From contig VSDK01004343.1 of assembly GCA_009767595.1 (NCBI GenBank), positions 302,449-366,448 on the forward strand: a DNA stretch of 64,000 bases, read 5' to 3'. This document shows positions 1 to 12,700 of the stretch, in pieces; position 1 is the first letter of the stretch; each line of letters begins with the position of its first letter. A program made the position numbers and the translations under genes. Source of the stretch: Symbiodinium kawagutii. Lineage: Eukaryota > Sar > Dinophyceae > Suessiales > Symbiodiniaceae. The notes beneath the pieces are model-generated. The model had not been told where the DNA came from. It saw only the letters and a program-made list of their open reading frames with translations, and did not search any database.

Positions 1-766
1 CATCCCCTGTGATCAACCATGATCAACTATAACGAATCATTTTGTGCAACATCAATGGTTTTGGGACATGCTCTCGGCTGGCACATCTACTGCTGTGTCA
101 TGCTTCATAGCTGCAGCACAACGCAACTTTTTGCCCTCCTGTTTTCTATGGTCCAAAAACATAGATTTCTACTTGCCGAAGAAAGCCTTGTTGACCTGAG
201 CGGAAGCTGCGCATCAAATACTCCGCTGATGGATCGGAAAGGAAGGCACACCAAATACGTTTGGGGGTACCCAAGGTCTGAAACAATCCGCAAATAATTA
301 GGGGTACCCGAGGTTTACGAAAAAGCCCAAAAAAGTCTCAAAACATTATGGGTGCCACATGTTTTGGGTGTCCCTCCAGCAACACATGAACCTTGAGCGG
401 CAGGTGGGGCTAAGCATGCAGCCTTGCTACAGCATCTTGGAAGAAACTGAGGACCACATGTAGGAGCAACAACAATTACATCAACAAAATCAGCAACATC
501 ATCAACACATTCCAGTTGGTGCACGTGAGTGGTGATTCCAGCCGGTTAGAATGAATGACACCGTTGATTCATACTTACTGATGATAGCCGGGAATTGTAG
601 AAAAAACCACAAAACCTAACAGTCAATCCCACTTAGCGGATGAGTCATAAGCAACCCCCGGAAATGCTCAGTTGTGAACATCAGATGTTCAGGGCAACGT
701 TTGACACAGACCTACTTGGCAAGATCAGCCAATTTGACCGTTGAACCCAACATGAAAACAACAAAT
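1..766. other. Flank without a confident gene
   Basis: No coding exon could be supported here. Two short pieces near 264-310 (GGGGTACCC followed by a GAAAC or GGTTTA block) look like eroded ends of the family 1 inverted-repeat elements described below. The short open frames on both strands have no recognisable motif. Confidence 0.4.
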
Positions 767-906
767 CTTCCACCGGGAAACGTCTTGGATGTAGGCGGCA
801 AAGTAGGGGTCGATGGTCTTCGTGGTGATGTCCTTCTTCACCGGCAGACCCTTCAGGGTCTCCTGGGCCGCAGGCCTTCCAGTTCTTGAGAGGACTCCCC
901 TTGGTC
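767..906 (-). CDS. Orphan internal exon, unidentified gene
   Basis: On the minus strand an acceptor (ACTGCCAG) is followed by about 46 codons with strong G/C preference at third positions, ending near TWK codons; the 3' boundary is uncertain. The peptide includes GRPAAQETLKGLPVKKDI and TIDPYFAAYIQDVSRWK. I do not recognise the family. The codon bias separates it from the surrounding AT-rich DNA. It lies on the same strand as the tRNA synthetase gene far to the right, but nothing links the two. Confidence 0.5.
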
Positions 907-1922
907 CTGGCAGTATGAAACCCATGATTCACAGCAAACTTCATAGTCAACCATACACGGTATTGTGTCAGACAGATATGATATGAACATGATACATGGT
1001 ATCATCTCAGATATGATCATTTCAATGGTATGAAGATTGTAATGGGACTACAAGCATGTGGAACTTGGTACTTTCGAAGCCATTTCTTGTAATCGTTGGT
1101 TGATAGAGCATGTTGGGAAACTCTCAAATGTTTTGAATATGTTTTGATAAACCCAATTAAATGTAAGGTTAAAACACACACTACCTATTACACAAACCAA
1201 ATTGTTGTAATTCCCAACTTGCTGATTTCTATTGGGTTGTGATTCCTCTCTTTGAATAAGATCCGAGCTGATGTCCTGTAAGCCAACAACCTTGTGACCA
1301 TTTAACATTGGCTAGGACATCCCGGATTGAGACTGTTCTGCCACTCAAAGGGGAGTCTTCCTCAAATCTCCATGCTTACGGCATAAATAAATTGAGACAC
1401 CATGTGAGCTTAATCGATCTTGTAATTGCTAGAAGCTAGATTCTCAAATAGCTCTTTGGAAGGACAATTCCCAAAATTGAACCCCAGAGTGTCAACCTGT
1501 TGTTATACGGACAGTATGATATGATATACATGTAGAGGGAAACAACCACTGTAGGGGGTCCGATCTTTGCTGATGAAAAAATCACACTGAGCACTCGCCA
1601 AGCGGTGATCCAAAGTCAGAATCATCAAACATTGCAAGTACGAAGCGCCAAGCCAATTCTGTATTCAGATTTGGGGGCATCATCACTCCAAAAGAAGGGC
1701 ATCATCATCGACCAACATCAACCATTCTCAAACATTGGTTCACTTTGATCAACAACCATCAGCCACTCTCAACACTAATCATCATTCAACACATCATTCA
1801 TTATCAAATCACCCACATATCACCAGGAAAACAACATAAAGGAAAAGAAGAGTCATTCACATCCAGCCAAGTCCATCCAAATCCTAACCATATATCATAG
1901 AATTAACCATACATATGTATAT
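907..1922. other. AT-rich intergenic or intronic DNA
   Basis: No coding signal is visible. Around 1,680-1,840 there is degenerate CATCA/ATCAAC-rich simple sequence. The stretch ends in an alternating AT-rich run (TATGTATATATACATATATA) that was the insertion site of the retrotransposon that follows. Confidence 0.4.
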
Positions 1923-1932
1923 ATACATATAT
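1923..1932. repeat. Target-site duplication, left copy
   Basis: ATACATATAT directly precedes the first element-specific bases (AAGGTTTGGG). The same ten bases follow the poly(A) at 13,489-13,498. The region is AT-rich, so chance similarity is possible, but the second copy sits exactly where a TSD should. Confidence 0.7.
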
Positions 1933-2000
1933 AAGGTTTGGGCTCTGACTGGTGGCGGCGGTACCCCCGTCCGTCGTCAGTTTAGCAACATCCTTAGGGA

Positions 2001-3329
2001 GTGCCGCGCGGTGCATGTCTGCCGGCGCTCTCGTCCGTGCCATTGCTGCCCTTCTCCTGCTATCAGCTGGACTTCACCATTCGGGAACCGACCTGGCATC
2101 GAGCTCTCCGCCGGCGACGGCAGAAGCTCAGGGCCTTGATCAGGTCGAACTCCGGAAAGGTCTTGGGCAGGCATCTGCGAGTGCGCATCAGGAACGCATT
2201 GTGGCATCTTCGGTGTCACCATTCCTGGAACAACCTCGAGATCCCTGCCATCATCAAGTCCCAGCTCAGGATGACGTGGCACTGCAAACCGTGCAACCTC
2301 GCCAACGACATCACATCTCTGACATGCCGCAAATGTGGCAAGGAGTGGCAGAAGGTGTGGATCCCCAGTCGGAGGAAGGCGAGTCAATCGCGCCACCGTG
2401 CGAAGAAGGAGAAAAAGGAGCGGAAAGAGAAAGGGGGGAAAGAAGACAATACCAGTGGGCAAGACAGAGACGACCTGTCGTTGTTTCCAAGCAAGGTCCC
2501 TTGGGTGACGACAACACCTCAGTCAAGATTGCCGACGGCGAAGGAAGGGGAAGTGCTCCCACCAATACCACCGGCACCCTCACTGCCAGTCCCTCCGAAT
2601 CATCCGAGCTCTCAATCAACTGGGCTCACACCGGAAGAGCAGAAGTTGATGACACACCTCCAGGGGATCAAGGAATTTGGTGCCCTACCGGATTCCCTAC
2701 GACAACAACTGGAGATACTGGAGCAGAAACATCAAGAAAGCCTCAATTCGAGGGCATTGACCCATGCCCATCTCAACAGGCCCAACAAATGCCGCCATCA
2801 GACGAACGCCTTGATGGACAAGGTGAAATCGCTCGACTCAGAGTGGCACAGCTTTCTCACGGAGTCTACATCGCGCCTTCACCAACATGCAGCGATGTAC
2901 CAACAGAGGAGGAAGGAATTGCTCCAGCAGTACAAGACAAAAGCAGAGGAATTGGAGAGCATCAGGGAGGAAGTCACCATGGCCTCACAATCCCTGATTG
3001 CACAAGTCCCGGCGCCGGAGATGGTGAAACAGGAAGTGAATACCGAAGGGGACATCGAGGCCTTCCTGCAAGCCGCCCAAGATCTGAGTCAAACAGAAGA
3101 CTTCCCGATCGAAGTCTCAGACGCAGAACTGCTCTCCGACGATGCCATGAAAGACAAGAAGACGGTGCCTGCGGCCAAGGTGACACCGGCCCCAAAGCCC
3201 TTCAAGGGTGGCACCACATCGCCAACAAAGGTCTCCCAGAACCATCTGAAGGAGAAGACCAACAGACATACGCAGGCCAATCGAGACAGAGTCAAGGAGA
3301 GCCTCGCAGCCAAAGAAGATCCAGAGTAG
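2001..3329 (+). CDS. Retrotransposon ORF1: RanBP2-type zinc finger plus coiled coil
   Basis: This frame encodes a probable nucleic-acid-binding ORF1. Its first ATG is at 2,271 and opens a RanBP2-type zinc finger: W, then C-x2-C, a ten-residue loop with the expected N, and C-x2-C (cysteines at 2,283, 2,292, 2,325 and 2,334), followed by a lysine/arginine-rich block. Coding character already starts upstream of 2,271, and the only earlier start in frame is GTG at 2,001, so the true start is unclear. Further on there are Q/E/L-rich helices (LRQQLEILEQKHQESLN; QQRRKELLQQYKTKAEEL) suggesting a coiled coil for multimerisation, then an acidic and a lysine-rich tail ending at TAG 3,327-3,329. An overlapping open frame (from 1,952) covers the same DNA but reads as arginine/serine/histidine-rich nonsense and is taken as a shadow up to about 3,330. 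Confidence 0.75.
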   Translation: MPRGACLPALSSVPLLPFSCYQLDFTIREPTWHRALRRRRQKLRALIRSNSGKVLGRHLRVRIRNALWHLRCHHSWNNLEIPAIIKSQLRMTWHCKPCNLANDITSLTCRKCGKEWQKVWIPSRRKASQSRHRAKKEKKERKEKGGKEDNTSGQDRDDLSLFPSKVPWVTTTPQSRLPTAKEGEVLPPIPPAPSLPVPPNHPSSQSTGLTPEEQKLMTHLQGIKEFGALPDSLRQQLEILEQKHQESLNSRALTHAHLNRPNKCRHQTNALMDKVKSLDSEWHSFLTESTSRLHQHAAMYQQRRKELLQQYKTKAEELESIREEVTMASQSLIAQVPAPEMVKQEVNTEGDIEAFLQAAQDLSQTEDFPIEVSDAELLSDDAMKDKKTVPAAKVTPAPKPFKGGTTSPTKVSQNHLKEKTNRHTQANRDRVKESLAAKEDPE

Positions 3330-6300
3330 ACCTTCCAGCTGTGACCCCGGACTTTTGTGACGGACCTGACAGCCATGTGCCCACAATCCAAGGTCATGAG
3401 GCGAGCAAGGTGTATGCTTGGGAGCGACACCAGTCACAGGACTCAGCCCTGGCCCTTGAAGATCGAATCGCACATCGAATCAGGCGCCTGCAATCCAAAG
3501 CAGAAGAGGATGCGGCCTTCCCTCTTCTCACCAGACCAATAGCCTTTGGTCATGAATCGACAGGCGGCAATGTGTTTCCTAGTTCCACATGTGATCACAT
3601 TGTGCCTTCGCCACATGTATATACCGGCAAAGCTGCTCCCTCAAATTGCAGTCTTGCGGTCAACAGGCTGGACGGAAGTCAAGTCAGCCCACCAACATGG
3701 ACCGTGACCTCTGACAAGGTCACCAGTGCCCGTAGATCATGCTTGAAAGGTTCGAGGCAGTTTCAGGTTTCCCGCAGGACCCGTTTCGCTGAGGTCATTT
3801 CTATCGTGATCCGCACCGAACGCAATCAAGCTGCCTTCTCGTCACTCCTAGTTCATGCACACGCACAGTGTAGGCTTCTCTGGCATTTGCATGGTCAAAC
3901 TTGCCCAGCGCATTTGTGCATCCGTGTTGCTAGGTTTTGGCATGAGCATCCGTCGTTTTTTGCATCCGTCATGGAACTGGGATCAGCATGGGGAATCGAC
4001 TGCTGTCTTGCCAGAAGGTCTCAATCGCTGGTAACACAGCCAATCGGCAATCATGAAAGGGACAGTTTTGACCAGTGGCAGGACTTGCGTGCTGCACTTG
4101 CCACCCATGATCCCCAACGAAGAGCATATGTCGAAACCTGGTTCATTTGCCATAGAGGGCCACGTGTTTGCATCCGTTCGAGACGCATCCACCTACCAGG
4201 GAACACTGACTGGCAGGAGTTTGTACATCTTTGTCGAGCTGCATGGCAGGAGCTCATCATCCCGAATGAGCCGGTACATTTGGCAATGGTGGTGCCAAAG
4301 CCAAACACGCTCAGGTCAACGACTGCACATGTCATGGTATGCCAGTTCTCCCATCCAAGACAATTTGGGCTCATGATCAAGTGTGAATCTTTCCCAGTTT
4401 TTGCCCAACACAGGGTTGTTCTGCTGGACAGAGGAAACACTGTCCATGATGCATTCGCCACAGCACAATTTGATCATTTCTGTGGCTTTGTTCGAAGGCC
4501 ATGTTTTCTGCAGGCAGCTGATGGTACCAGTCAAAGCACTGGAGACCCCATCACATTTCCGCACGGGTCCCTAGTCGAAGGCAACCTGATGGCTATTGAT
4601 CTACCCGATGCGTCCGACAGTGAAGATGAGGACAGCTCGTCAGAATCGGATTCGGAAGTCTCCACTGCCTTTCCATCGCACTGGTCTGAAAGCTCGGCAG
4701 AGTCGGAAAACTCACCTCAGAGAGGAGAACGAGGGGCCCTTCGTATTGGCCAAGGCCCCCGCGATCATGTGCAAGGATTCCAGGAACCCCTCAATGCCGA
4801 CAGCATGCCAGGACACCTAGGGTGGGAAGAAGTCCCCATGGACTTCAAAATTGCAGACCTCTTCCAATTTGAGGAGAGACTCTCCTGGACATCTGATGCG
4901 AGCACCACCGATTCAGTGTCTCTCATGCAGCGCTCCAGGTCCAGATCTAGGGACCGCCCACCAGAAGCCACAGGCACGGGGCACTCAACAGATGAGGAGG
5001 GCCTCCATCAGGAGGATGACAGTTCAGAATCCATGGAAGAATCAGATGAAGAGCTGGAACCGTGGAAACTTGTGTACACCAACATGACACATGACCCTCC
5101 TCCTGTTATGGCCTCGGATGCGGGCCCATCAGTTGCACAAGCTACATCAGCGTTGGCTTTCCCTCAAGGTGCTATCAGAGATGTCCACGTTGTGGACTCT
5201 CTCTCGTCAGGGCATTTTGGTAGAGTCGCATTGGTTGAATGTGTTGAGGATCGCTTGGACAGAGACAATGAAGCCATGGTCTTGTTCGATGTGCTGGTAG
5301 AGGATCACAGACCTCTGACTCCAGCGGAAGCAAATGAGAACCTCTTCCATTCGCTCATGATCACGCACCGCTCCACCTGCCTCGCCACCATAGCATCGGC
5401 TCTTCGACTCACCAGCATTTTTCGTGCGTACCCAGAACACCTCAGAGTTATGCACAACAATGAGGAATGGCCTCTCAGAGATTTGTCCCACAGGACACTG
5501 GCCAATGGAGACCACCTACAACTTCAATTTGGCCCAGCTCAATCCGAACCATACAGGAGCGACCTCAGAGACTGGCTTCGAGATGAAGGAGTCACACCAC
5601 CACAGCACCTTCTGAGTGCACCCCAGAGGACCATCTCTCCTACAGTTCCGTTTGTAGCAGAAGAGCCATCGTCATCAGGTTTGGTCAACAGATGTGCTCC
5701 ATCCCAAACAGGAGGAGATACCCTGATTCTTAATTCCTGGTTCATCGCGCACACTTCTAGCCAAACATGCAAAGACAGTCGGGTCCTGTTTCTACCTGTC
5801 AACCCTGCCGAGTGGAGGAGCGCAGTCACTCGTGTTTGGGCAGATCGGTTCAAGGCAGGTCACCCGTTCACCATTTCCTTTATTGTTCCGCCGCCACCAC
5901 CAGTTGGCATTCCCGCATTCGACTCACTCCCGCATGTCATCGTGGAGCAGGAACATCAAAATGGCCGTATAGGTATGCTCGTTTCCACTCAATGGCAGAC
6001 GGTTGAGCCCCACATGACTCTGCAGCAAGCCTATTCGGCTGGAGCGAGGCATCCGTTGCCGGTGATCCTTGACATGATTGAACTCACAGAGGACTGTGCC
6101 AAAGACTTCCACTGTGAAGTCTACAGGGAAGGTCAAAGAGTGGTGGATGGGGACATCTACCCACGGCCCACCGGTCAATCCATTGTTGTGGTGATCAAGC
6201 ATGCACATGACAGATCTGCTACAGACAGAGACACAGTTTCCATGATGCAACTGCCTCCGGCAAGTCAATCGTCGGATCCCACATCAACAGCGGCAGCAGC

Positions 6301-6769
6301 GACAGGTGAGACACACACCACTGCTCGATCGCCGTCACCGGAGCCATCCACAGGAGAAACCCCAGCGATGTGTCTGAGTGATACAGACACCGCCGCCTTG
6401 GACTTGCTCCAAGCCCGTATTTCCCTGGTGCATGTGGAAAGGACGCATCCCCCACCAAAGTTTGAAGTCATGACGTACTTCCTCTCTATGCGGAGGCTTC
6501 CAACATGTCCATTTGGCAGAGTGGTGGAGATCGACACCAATCCCCTCTCATGGAAGCAGGTGATTGTGCAGGCATGGCAGGGCATGGTAGACCCTGCATC
6601 GCAGACCTCACTGTACATTGTTAGTCCGCAACCCATGGCCAATGCCGGACAGGACCATTATGTCGCCTATGCACTGCTGGTCCAGCACGAACATCCAGAT
6701 CTCAGTGCTGCCCTCTACACACAGGTGGAAGATCAAGAGCACTTACATGTAGCGCTTTTCCTTCGGTGA
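3330..6769 (+). CDS. Retrotransposon middle segment with three repeated modules
   Basis: This frame is -1 relative to ORF1 and stays open to TGA at 6,767-6,769. It has no good independent start near 3,330, so it is probably meant to be joined to ORF1 by recoding, or has been separated from it by an indel. Three stretches resemble each other: about 4,130-4,475, 5,720-6,060 and 6,460-6,769. Each has a WF or YF start, two spaced tryptophans (for example WQEFVHLCRAAWQ, WRSAVTRVWADR, WKQVIVQAWQG), a V-x-P-x-P turn and an H-[IVM]-x-V/A-x-Q/E segment. Two acidic serine-rich linkers lie near 4,600-4,720 and 4,980-5,060. I do not recognise the module; a structural or gag-like role is only a guess. Confidence 0.7.
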
Positions 6770-9700
6770 TCACACATCGTCAGATTTTGCATCGGGTAGG
6801 ACTAGGACCTCGCTGCCTGGAGTACCCCCCCACCGCAGTCTGCGCAGTGCTTTATCAAATGACAACAATCACGAATCTCCCGCTCCCAATTCCAGACGGG
6901 GCAGGGATCTTGATAGGAGTACAAGCAGTTGGCCAGCATGCAGTGCTTGAGCTGGGAGGGGGACAACCATTTACCCAGGACCGCTCTCACAGGCTTCCTC
7001 GGAGATGGTTTCAAATCCATCCTGCATCCCATCCCAACAGTGTGCCAGGGAGACCGTCAGGGACTCAGACCCAAGGGGATCGCAGCGGTGGTAGACAGGC
7101 ATTGGCACTGATAGATTTTGTCACTGACTCCGTCAACACACACTGCACCTTATGGATGGAAAGTGAGAGTTCCTTCAAGAAGATGGGCTTTCCCAACTAC
7201 GAGGACCTCCGAGCTCACATCGCAGGCGCATCTGGATGCATCCGTCGCTGTCCCATTGAGAGGCACTGGATCCAATTCACACACAGTCCAGAAACTGTGC
7301 TCATAGCTCTACCACAGAGCTCGCCGGACAACGAGGCAGTGGACCTCATTGTTGCCCCACTCCATAAGCAACCAGATGATGAACTTGAGGTCATGCGTAT
7401 GATTGCCAAAGCGGGGCAGAGCAAAGCAGTGGTCATTGACTATGTCCAAGAGGACAATGTCACCTGGGCACTCTACGTGCTCCATTCCTCGGTCAATGTG
7501 CTCCAGGAGGGCACCAGCAGAAATCCATCCCCATGGCCGGAGCCACAGCATACACATGACCTCGGCCCGCTCTGGCAAACTCAGTCTTTGTTCGGTGGTG
7601 AAAGCGAGCCTCGCTTCAGAGTGGAGACAGGACTGTCCCATGATCTGGTGGCGTCCCTTCTGACCCAAGATAGCTTCCCCGTCTCACAAGATCTCTCGTG
7701 TTTTGAGGGGGATTTCATTGATCAAGCCAGTGTTCAGCCGACGATGGACATACACCGCCTCGACACATGTCGCCTGGATCGACTTGTCATTTTCACAGAC
7801 GGTTCGGCGTCACAGGCTGGAGACAGAGCAGCATGGGCTTTTGTGGTGTTGGGAGAACGGTATGGACAGCCGCCATTCCTAGTCGGCTGGAGGGCAGGTT
7901 TGGTATGTGTGGACCCTGCATCCCCCAAGTATGCGTTCTCACAGCACCTGAATTCTGCCAATGCAGAGAGGGAAGCACTCACCTGGGCCCTGTGGTGGCG
8001 CCTCTCAATGAATGGAGACTGGCCAACCATGTTCTGTTCGGACTCCGTCGCCACCAAAGATCATGCCAGAGGCGCAGTCAGCAGCTCCCCCCATGACATC
8101 GGGAACAGCCAGCTAAGAGCACTCTTTCAAGCACTCTCGCTGAACTGTGGTGACCAGGCCGTTGATATCTCCCATTGCAGAGCCCATGCAGGAGTGCTCT
8201 GGAATGAAGTGGCAGACACAATCGCCGCCCAGATCACCAGTGAACAAGCAGAATCCCTGAACGGCACGTTTGACTACAGGGTATGGCAAGACGTCGTGCC
8301 TCACCTCTGGTGCCTCGTTCGACCGCATTTCGACATGCCTCACTTGGCACTGGGAGGGTTTAATGTTCCACCGCCCAACCTGCCGAAGATATCCCCAGAG
8401 GACAAAGAACCAGCAGCTGCTCCAGCCAGAACTGAGGTCACAGCGCAACTGGACATGACCTTTGCAACGGCGAACGCGCAAACCTTGTACCAATCACCAG
8501 AAGGATGCGCAGGGAAGATCGACTTCCTCCAAGCACAGTTCGCCTCCTACGGCCTGTTGTTCATAGGTCTTCAGGAAACAAGAGGACAAGCAGGCCAGTG
8601 GAACAACCAGAGGTTTCTTCGTCTAGCGGCTGACAGTTCCCAAGGACAGGCTGGTGTGGAATTATGGATCAATCTTCAGAGACCCTATGCCACAGCGCAG
8701 GGCAAAAGGATGTACCTGAAACCGCACCACTTTGTGGCGCTGGATCGAAGCACACGCCATTTGCTATGCAAAGTTGAAGCGCCTGGCTTCACAGGGTGCA
8801 TCCTCGTTGCCTACGCACCCCATTCTGGTCACTCACCCCAAGCAGTTGAGGACTTCTGGCACCGCATGATCGCACTGCGCCCTCTCTGCAATGCGCCACT
8901 AGTAGTTCTCACTGATGCCAATGCACAGCTTGGAGACCCAGATGGACATCACGTGGTAGACATAGGCGACAGTGAGTCCCCCTTCACTCCAGTGTTTCGC
9001 GAATTTATCGAAGCAGCCAGTCTGTGGGCACCTAGCTCCCATAGTATCTTCGGTCCTTGGCAGCCAACATGGACAAGTCCTGATGGTAGAACTGCAAAGA
9101 AAATCGACCATGTTCTCCTCCCGCTGTGTTGGACAGGACACTGCCATGACTATGCTACGCTCCCTGAGCTTGAACTCACAGTGGGGGAGCACGATCACAC
9201 TGTGGCGGTAGCGCATGTCACACACAGGAAGGTTCTGCAACACCTTGAGATGCCCGTTCGCCAACCGCCCATAGATCGCCAACTCATCGCTAGTGCGCAT
9301 AGACTGGAAGAAGACCTGCGACAGGGACCCATTCAGGCCTGGGGACAAGACATTGAGACTCAAACGGATGCACTCAACGAGCATCTCATGTCCTCGCTTC
9401 GCAAGCACTGTCCCAAAGCCCACAGCCAGCCTAAGAAGCCTTACATCTGTCCCGTCACGTGGGACATTAGGACACAACTGCGACGTGCACGCCAGCACCT
9501 GAGAACCCGTGGAGGCTTGACAGGGAGATCGGATCTCAAAGCTTGTTTTCGTGCCTGGATAGCTGCTGCCAGACATCAGGACCTATTGCATGGACCTGAC
9601 CTCCTCCGAGCAGTGCTTCGTGTGAGACAGCTTCAAAAGCAGCTCAAAAGACAGCTGCAATCCAACAAAAAGAAGCACCTCCAACTAGCATTGGAATCAC

Positions 9701-12700
9701 TGCCGCCAGGAGCATCAGCATCAGAGATCCTGCATACCCTGAAACCCTTCAGAGGTTCACCCAACGCCAAATTTTTTGGCCCACCACCTCTCCCTGAGGT
9801 CAAGGATGAACTGGGTCAGCCATGTGCCACGGTTCAAGACCTTCAGGATCGATGGGTGCGATTCCTAGCAAACATGGAAGGAGGCAGGAGACTCAGTTGC
9901 CATGATCTCCGCAACAAATGGATCCAAGACATGGAACAACAAGGTCCCTCAGACCTTAGCATCCCCATCACTGAACTGCCGTCACTCAGTGCCCTGGAGC
10001 ACTCGCTACGCAGGGTCCAGAAGGGGAAGGCTACAGGGCCCGACCACATCCCAGGGGAACTATGCCACTTCCATGCAGCAACGATCGCCCGACAGATCTA
10101 CCCCATGTTGTGGAAACTGATGTTACACGGGCAGGAACCCCTGCTGCACAAAGGTGGCAGGGCCACCACAGCCTGGAAGCGCAAACTTCCACAAGATAGG
10201 TGTGAGGCGTACAGAGCGTTGCTCATCAGCAGTCACATTGGCAAATCGCTTCACCGAACCTTGAGGGATCATCAGTGCTCCATATATGAGGCGTTCCTAC
10301 ACTCCGATCAGCTCGGTGGACGCCGTCGAGTTCCAGTTGGATTAGGAGTACACATGATGCGCGCTTTCCTCAGACATTGTCGGTGCCGGAAGCAGGCAGC
10401 AAGCATCCTTTTCCTAGATCTCACTGAAGCATTCTATCGTACCATCAGGGAAATGGTCATGGGTACCTGCAACAATGACCAGGAGCTGGCACAATGGGCC
10501 CATCGAATGGGCCTCCCAGAAGATGCCTTGTTTCGTCTTCATCAGGCCCTCCGAGGAGACACAGCCCTCGAACACGCCACCTACTCCCAGCTTCAAATCA
10601 CGGTCATCCGCACACTCCATTCCAGCACATGGTTTCAGCTGGACAAACAGGCAGATGTGGTCCACACCCAGGTAGGATCGCGCCCGGGCGACAGTTACGC
10701 AGACATTGTCTTCGGACTGCTCTTCGGTCACATGCTCCACCAGCTGCATGGCATACTGCGGACTGAAGGACTCGTCACCCAGATCCCTGCCATCAAGGAG
10801 CCTGGCCTCTGGAGTGCGCCCAGCGACCAAGCAGAGGAACTTCTAGGTCCGACATGGATGGATGACCTGGCCATAGCCGTCACAGCAAGCCACACTGAGC
10901 AGCTAGTGTGCAAAGCCACTCGAGTAGCAGGATATCTGGTGGATCTTTGCCGTGCCAGAGGAATGTCGCCGAACTTCAGCGCTGGCAAGACCGAGCTCCT
11001 GATGGTCCTCAAGGGCAAGGGCACCAAGGAATGGGCGCCCCGCCTGTTTAGTGATGCGGGCCCTCGGACGCTGCCAGTTCTCACGGACCAGGGAGTGATC
11101 CAGATCAAGGTCACCAACCGCTACAAGCACTTGGGAGCTATCCTTCATCACGGCGCTCACAACAACGTGGAGACCCGTCAACGGCTCGCACAAGCGCACC
11201 AAGCATTTGGAGAAAACAGCCGTCTTCTCCTTCGCAACTTTACGCTCCCAACCGGCACCCGAGTTCAGCTCTTTGACAGCCTGGTGCTATCCAAACTCTC
11301 CTATGGCATGGAAAGCTGGGTATTGGATACTCAGCACCAACGTGACAAATTTGAATCAGCTTACATCAGGCTTCTTCGCCGACTACTACCGGTCAAACAG
11401 CGTGGCCACTACTCCAATGACGAAGTCTATGCTCTTCTCCAAGCACCTCGCAGCCAACTGCTTCGACGCAGAGCGCGCCTGCGATACCTGGGCACTTTGT
11501 ATTCCTGTGCAGATGTGCACACCTGGTCAGCCATCGCTGTGGATTCTGACTGGAAGCACATGGTCATTGACGATCTGCAGTGGATGTGGCAACAGTTACA
11601 TGCCAGTTCGGATCTTCCAGATCCAGCGGCTGAGCCGGGCAGGTGGGACAGCATTCTCCGTCACCACCCCAAGTATTGGAAAAAGCTAGTGCGCAGGGCT
11701 GTCTTGCATTCAATCCGACAAGACGCCAATGCATGGCATGTGAGCAACACACATAGACGCATCGTCTCCAGACTGCAAACTGCGGGAGTCAAGATCCCGC
11801 GACAGGAACCCGTCGCAGCTCCACGAGAACATCATGGCTGGTTATCCTGCCGCAGGACCTTCAAATCCCATGCCGGGGAAGCAGTTCACATGAACAAAGT
11901 CCATGGCCGACCCGCCAAGGCCCGAACCTTGGTGACCAGTACACAGTGCGCAGCATGCCTGAGGGAATTCCACACTTGGGGAAAAATCCAACGGCACCTG
12001 CAACATTCAAAGCCTTGCCGAGCCCAACTTCTCAGCCAAGGGCTAGCGGGCACACAGCCTCTCCCCCCAGGCATCGGCTCCACAGAGGAACAGCACTTAG
12101 TGGATCAGCATGACGGCCTGCTTCCCTCGTTACAGGCGGCAGGCCCTCATCTTCCAGGAGACCCAGCCCGAGACGACTTTGCGGACTTCAACACTGAGTT
12201 TGAGGACGCGCTCATGGACTTCCTCACAGACGCCCATGAGAACGCGCTGACCATCCAGGATGTGGAGACCTTTGTGAAGGAGTATCCCAGCAGCCACACA
12301 TTGAGCTGGAGAGACCTTGAGACCACTCTTCAGCACTTCGGAGGTCATTATGGTTCGGAAGAAGAGCTCATGGTAGGCCTCGCATCGTTGGACATGCAGG
12401 CGTGCCTTAATAGCCTGCTGGACCCTTCGACGTGGACTTGGGAAGCAGGGACGCCTTCGGAAGTAGTTCAGTGTGTTGGTACGGTGGACTACTGGCACGC
12501 CACCCTGGCTCTCCCGGAAGCAGCCGAAGCGATGGCTCAGCTGTGTCCATGTCCTAGACCTCTGGGAGCTCACCGTGTTTGCCTCCATTTGTTCGCTGGC
12601 CGACGTAGGCCAGGAGACCTACAATTCTACATGGATCGGTGGCCTTCTGTGGACGGGGTCGTCATGCACGTAGTCTCCCTCGACGTCATCTATGACAAGG

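Noticed and set aside
1952..3329. First 450 or so codons of the 1,605-codon plus-strand frame as the start of the retrotransposon protein
   Set aside because: The overlapping frame from 2,001 has the zinc finger and coiled coil, while this part is low-complexity arginine/serine/histidine text; it starts at GTG and is a shadow up to about 3,330.
3200..3330. Canonical -1 slippery heptamer joining ORF1 to the middle segment
   Set aside because: No X-XXY-YYZ heptamer in the right frame was found between 3,200 and the stop at 3,327.
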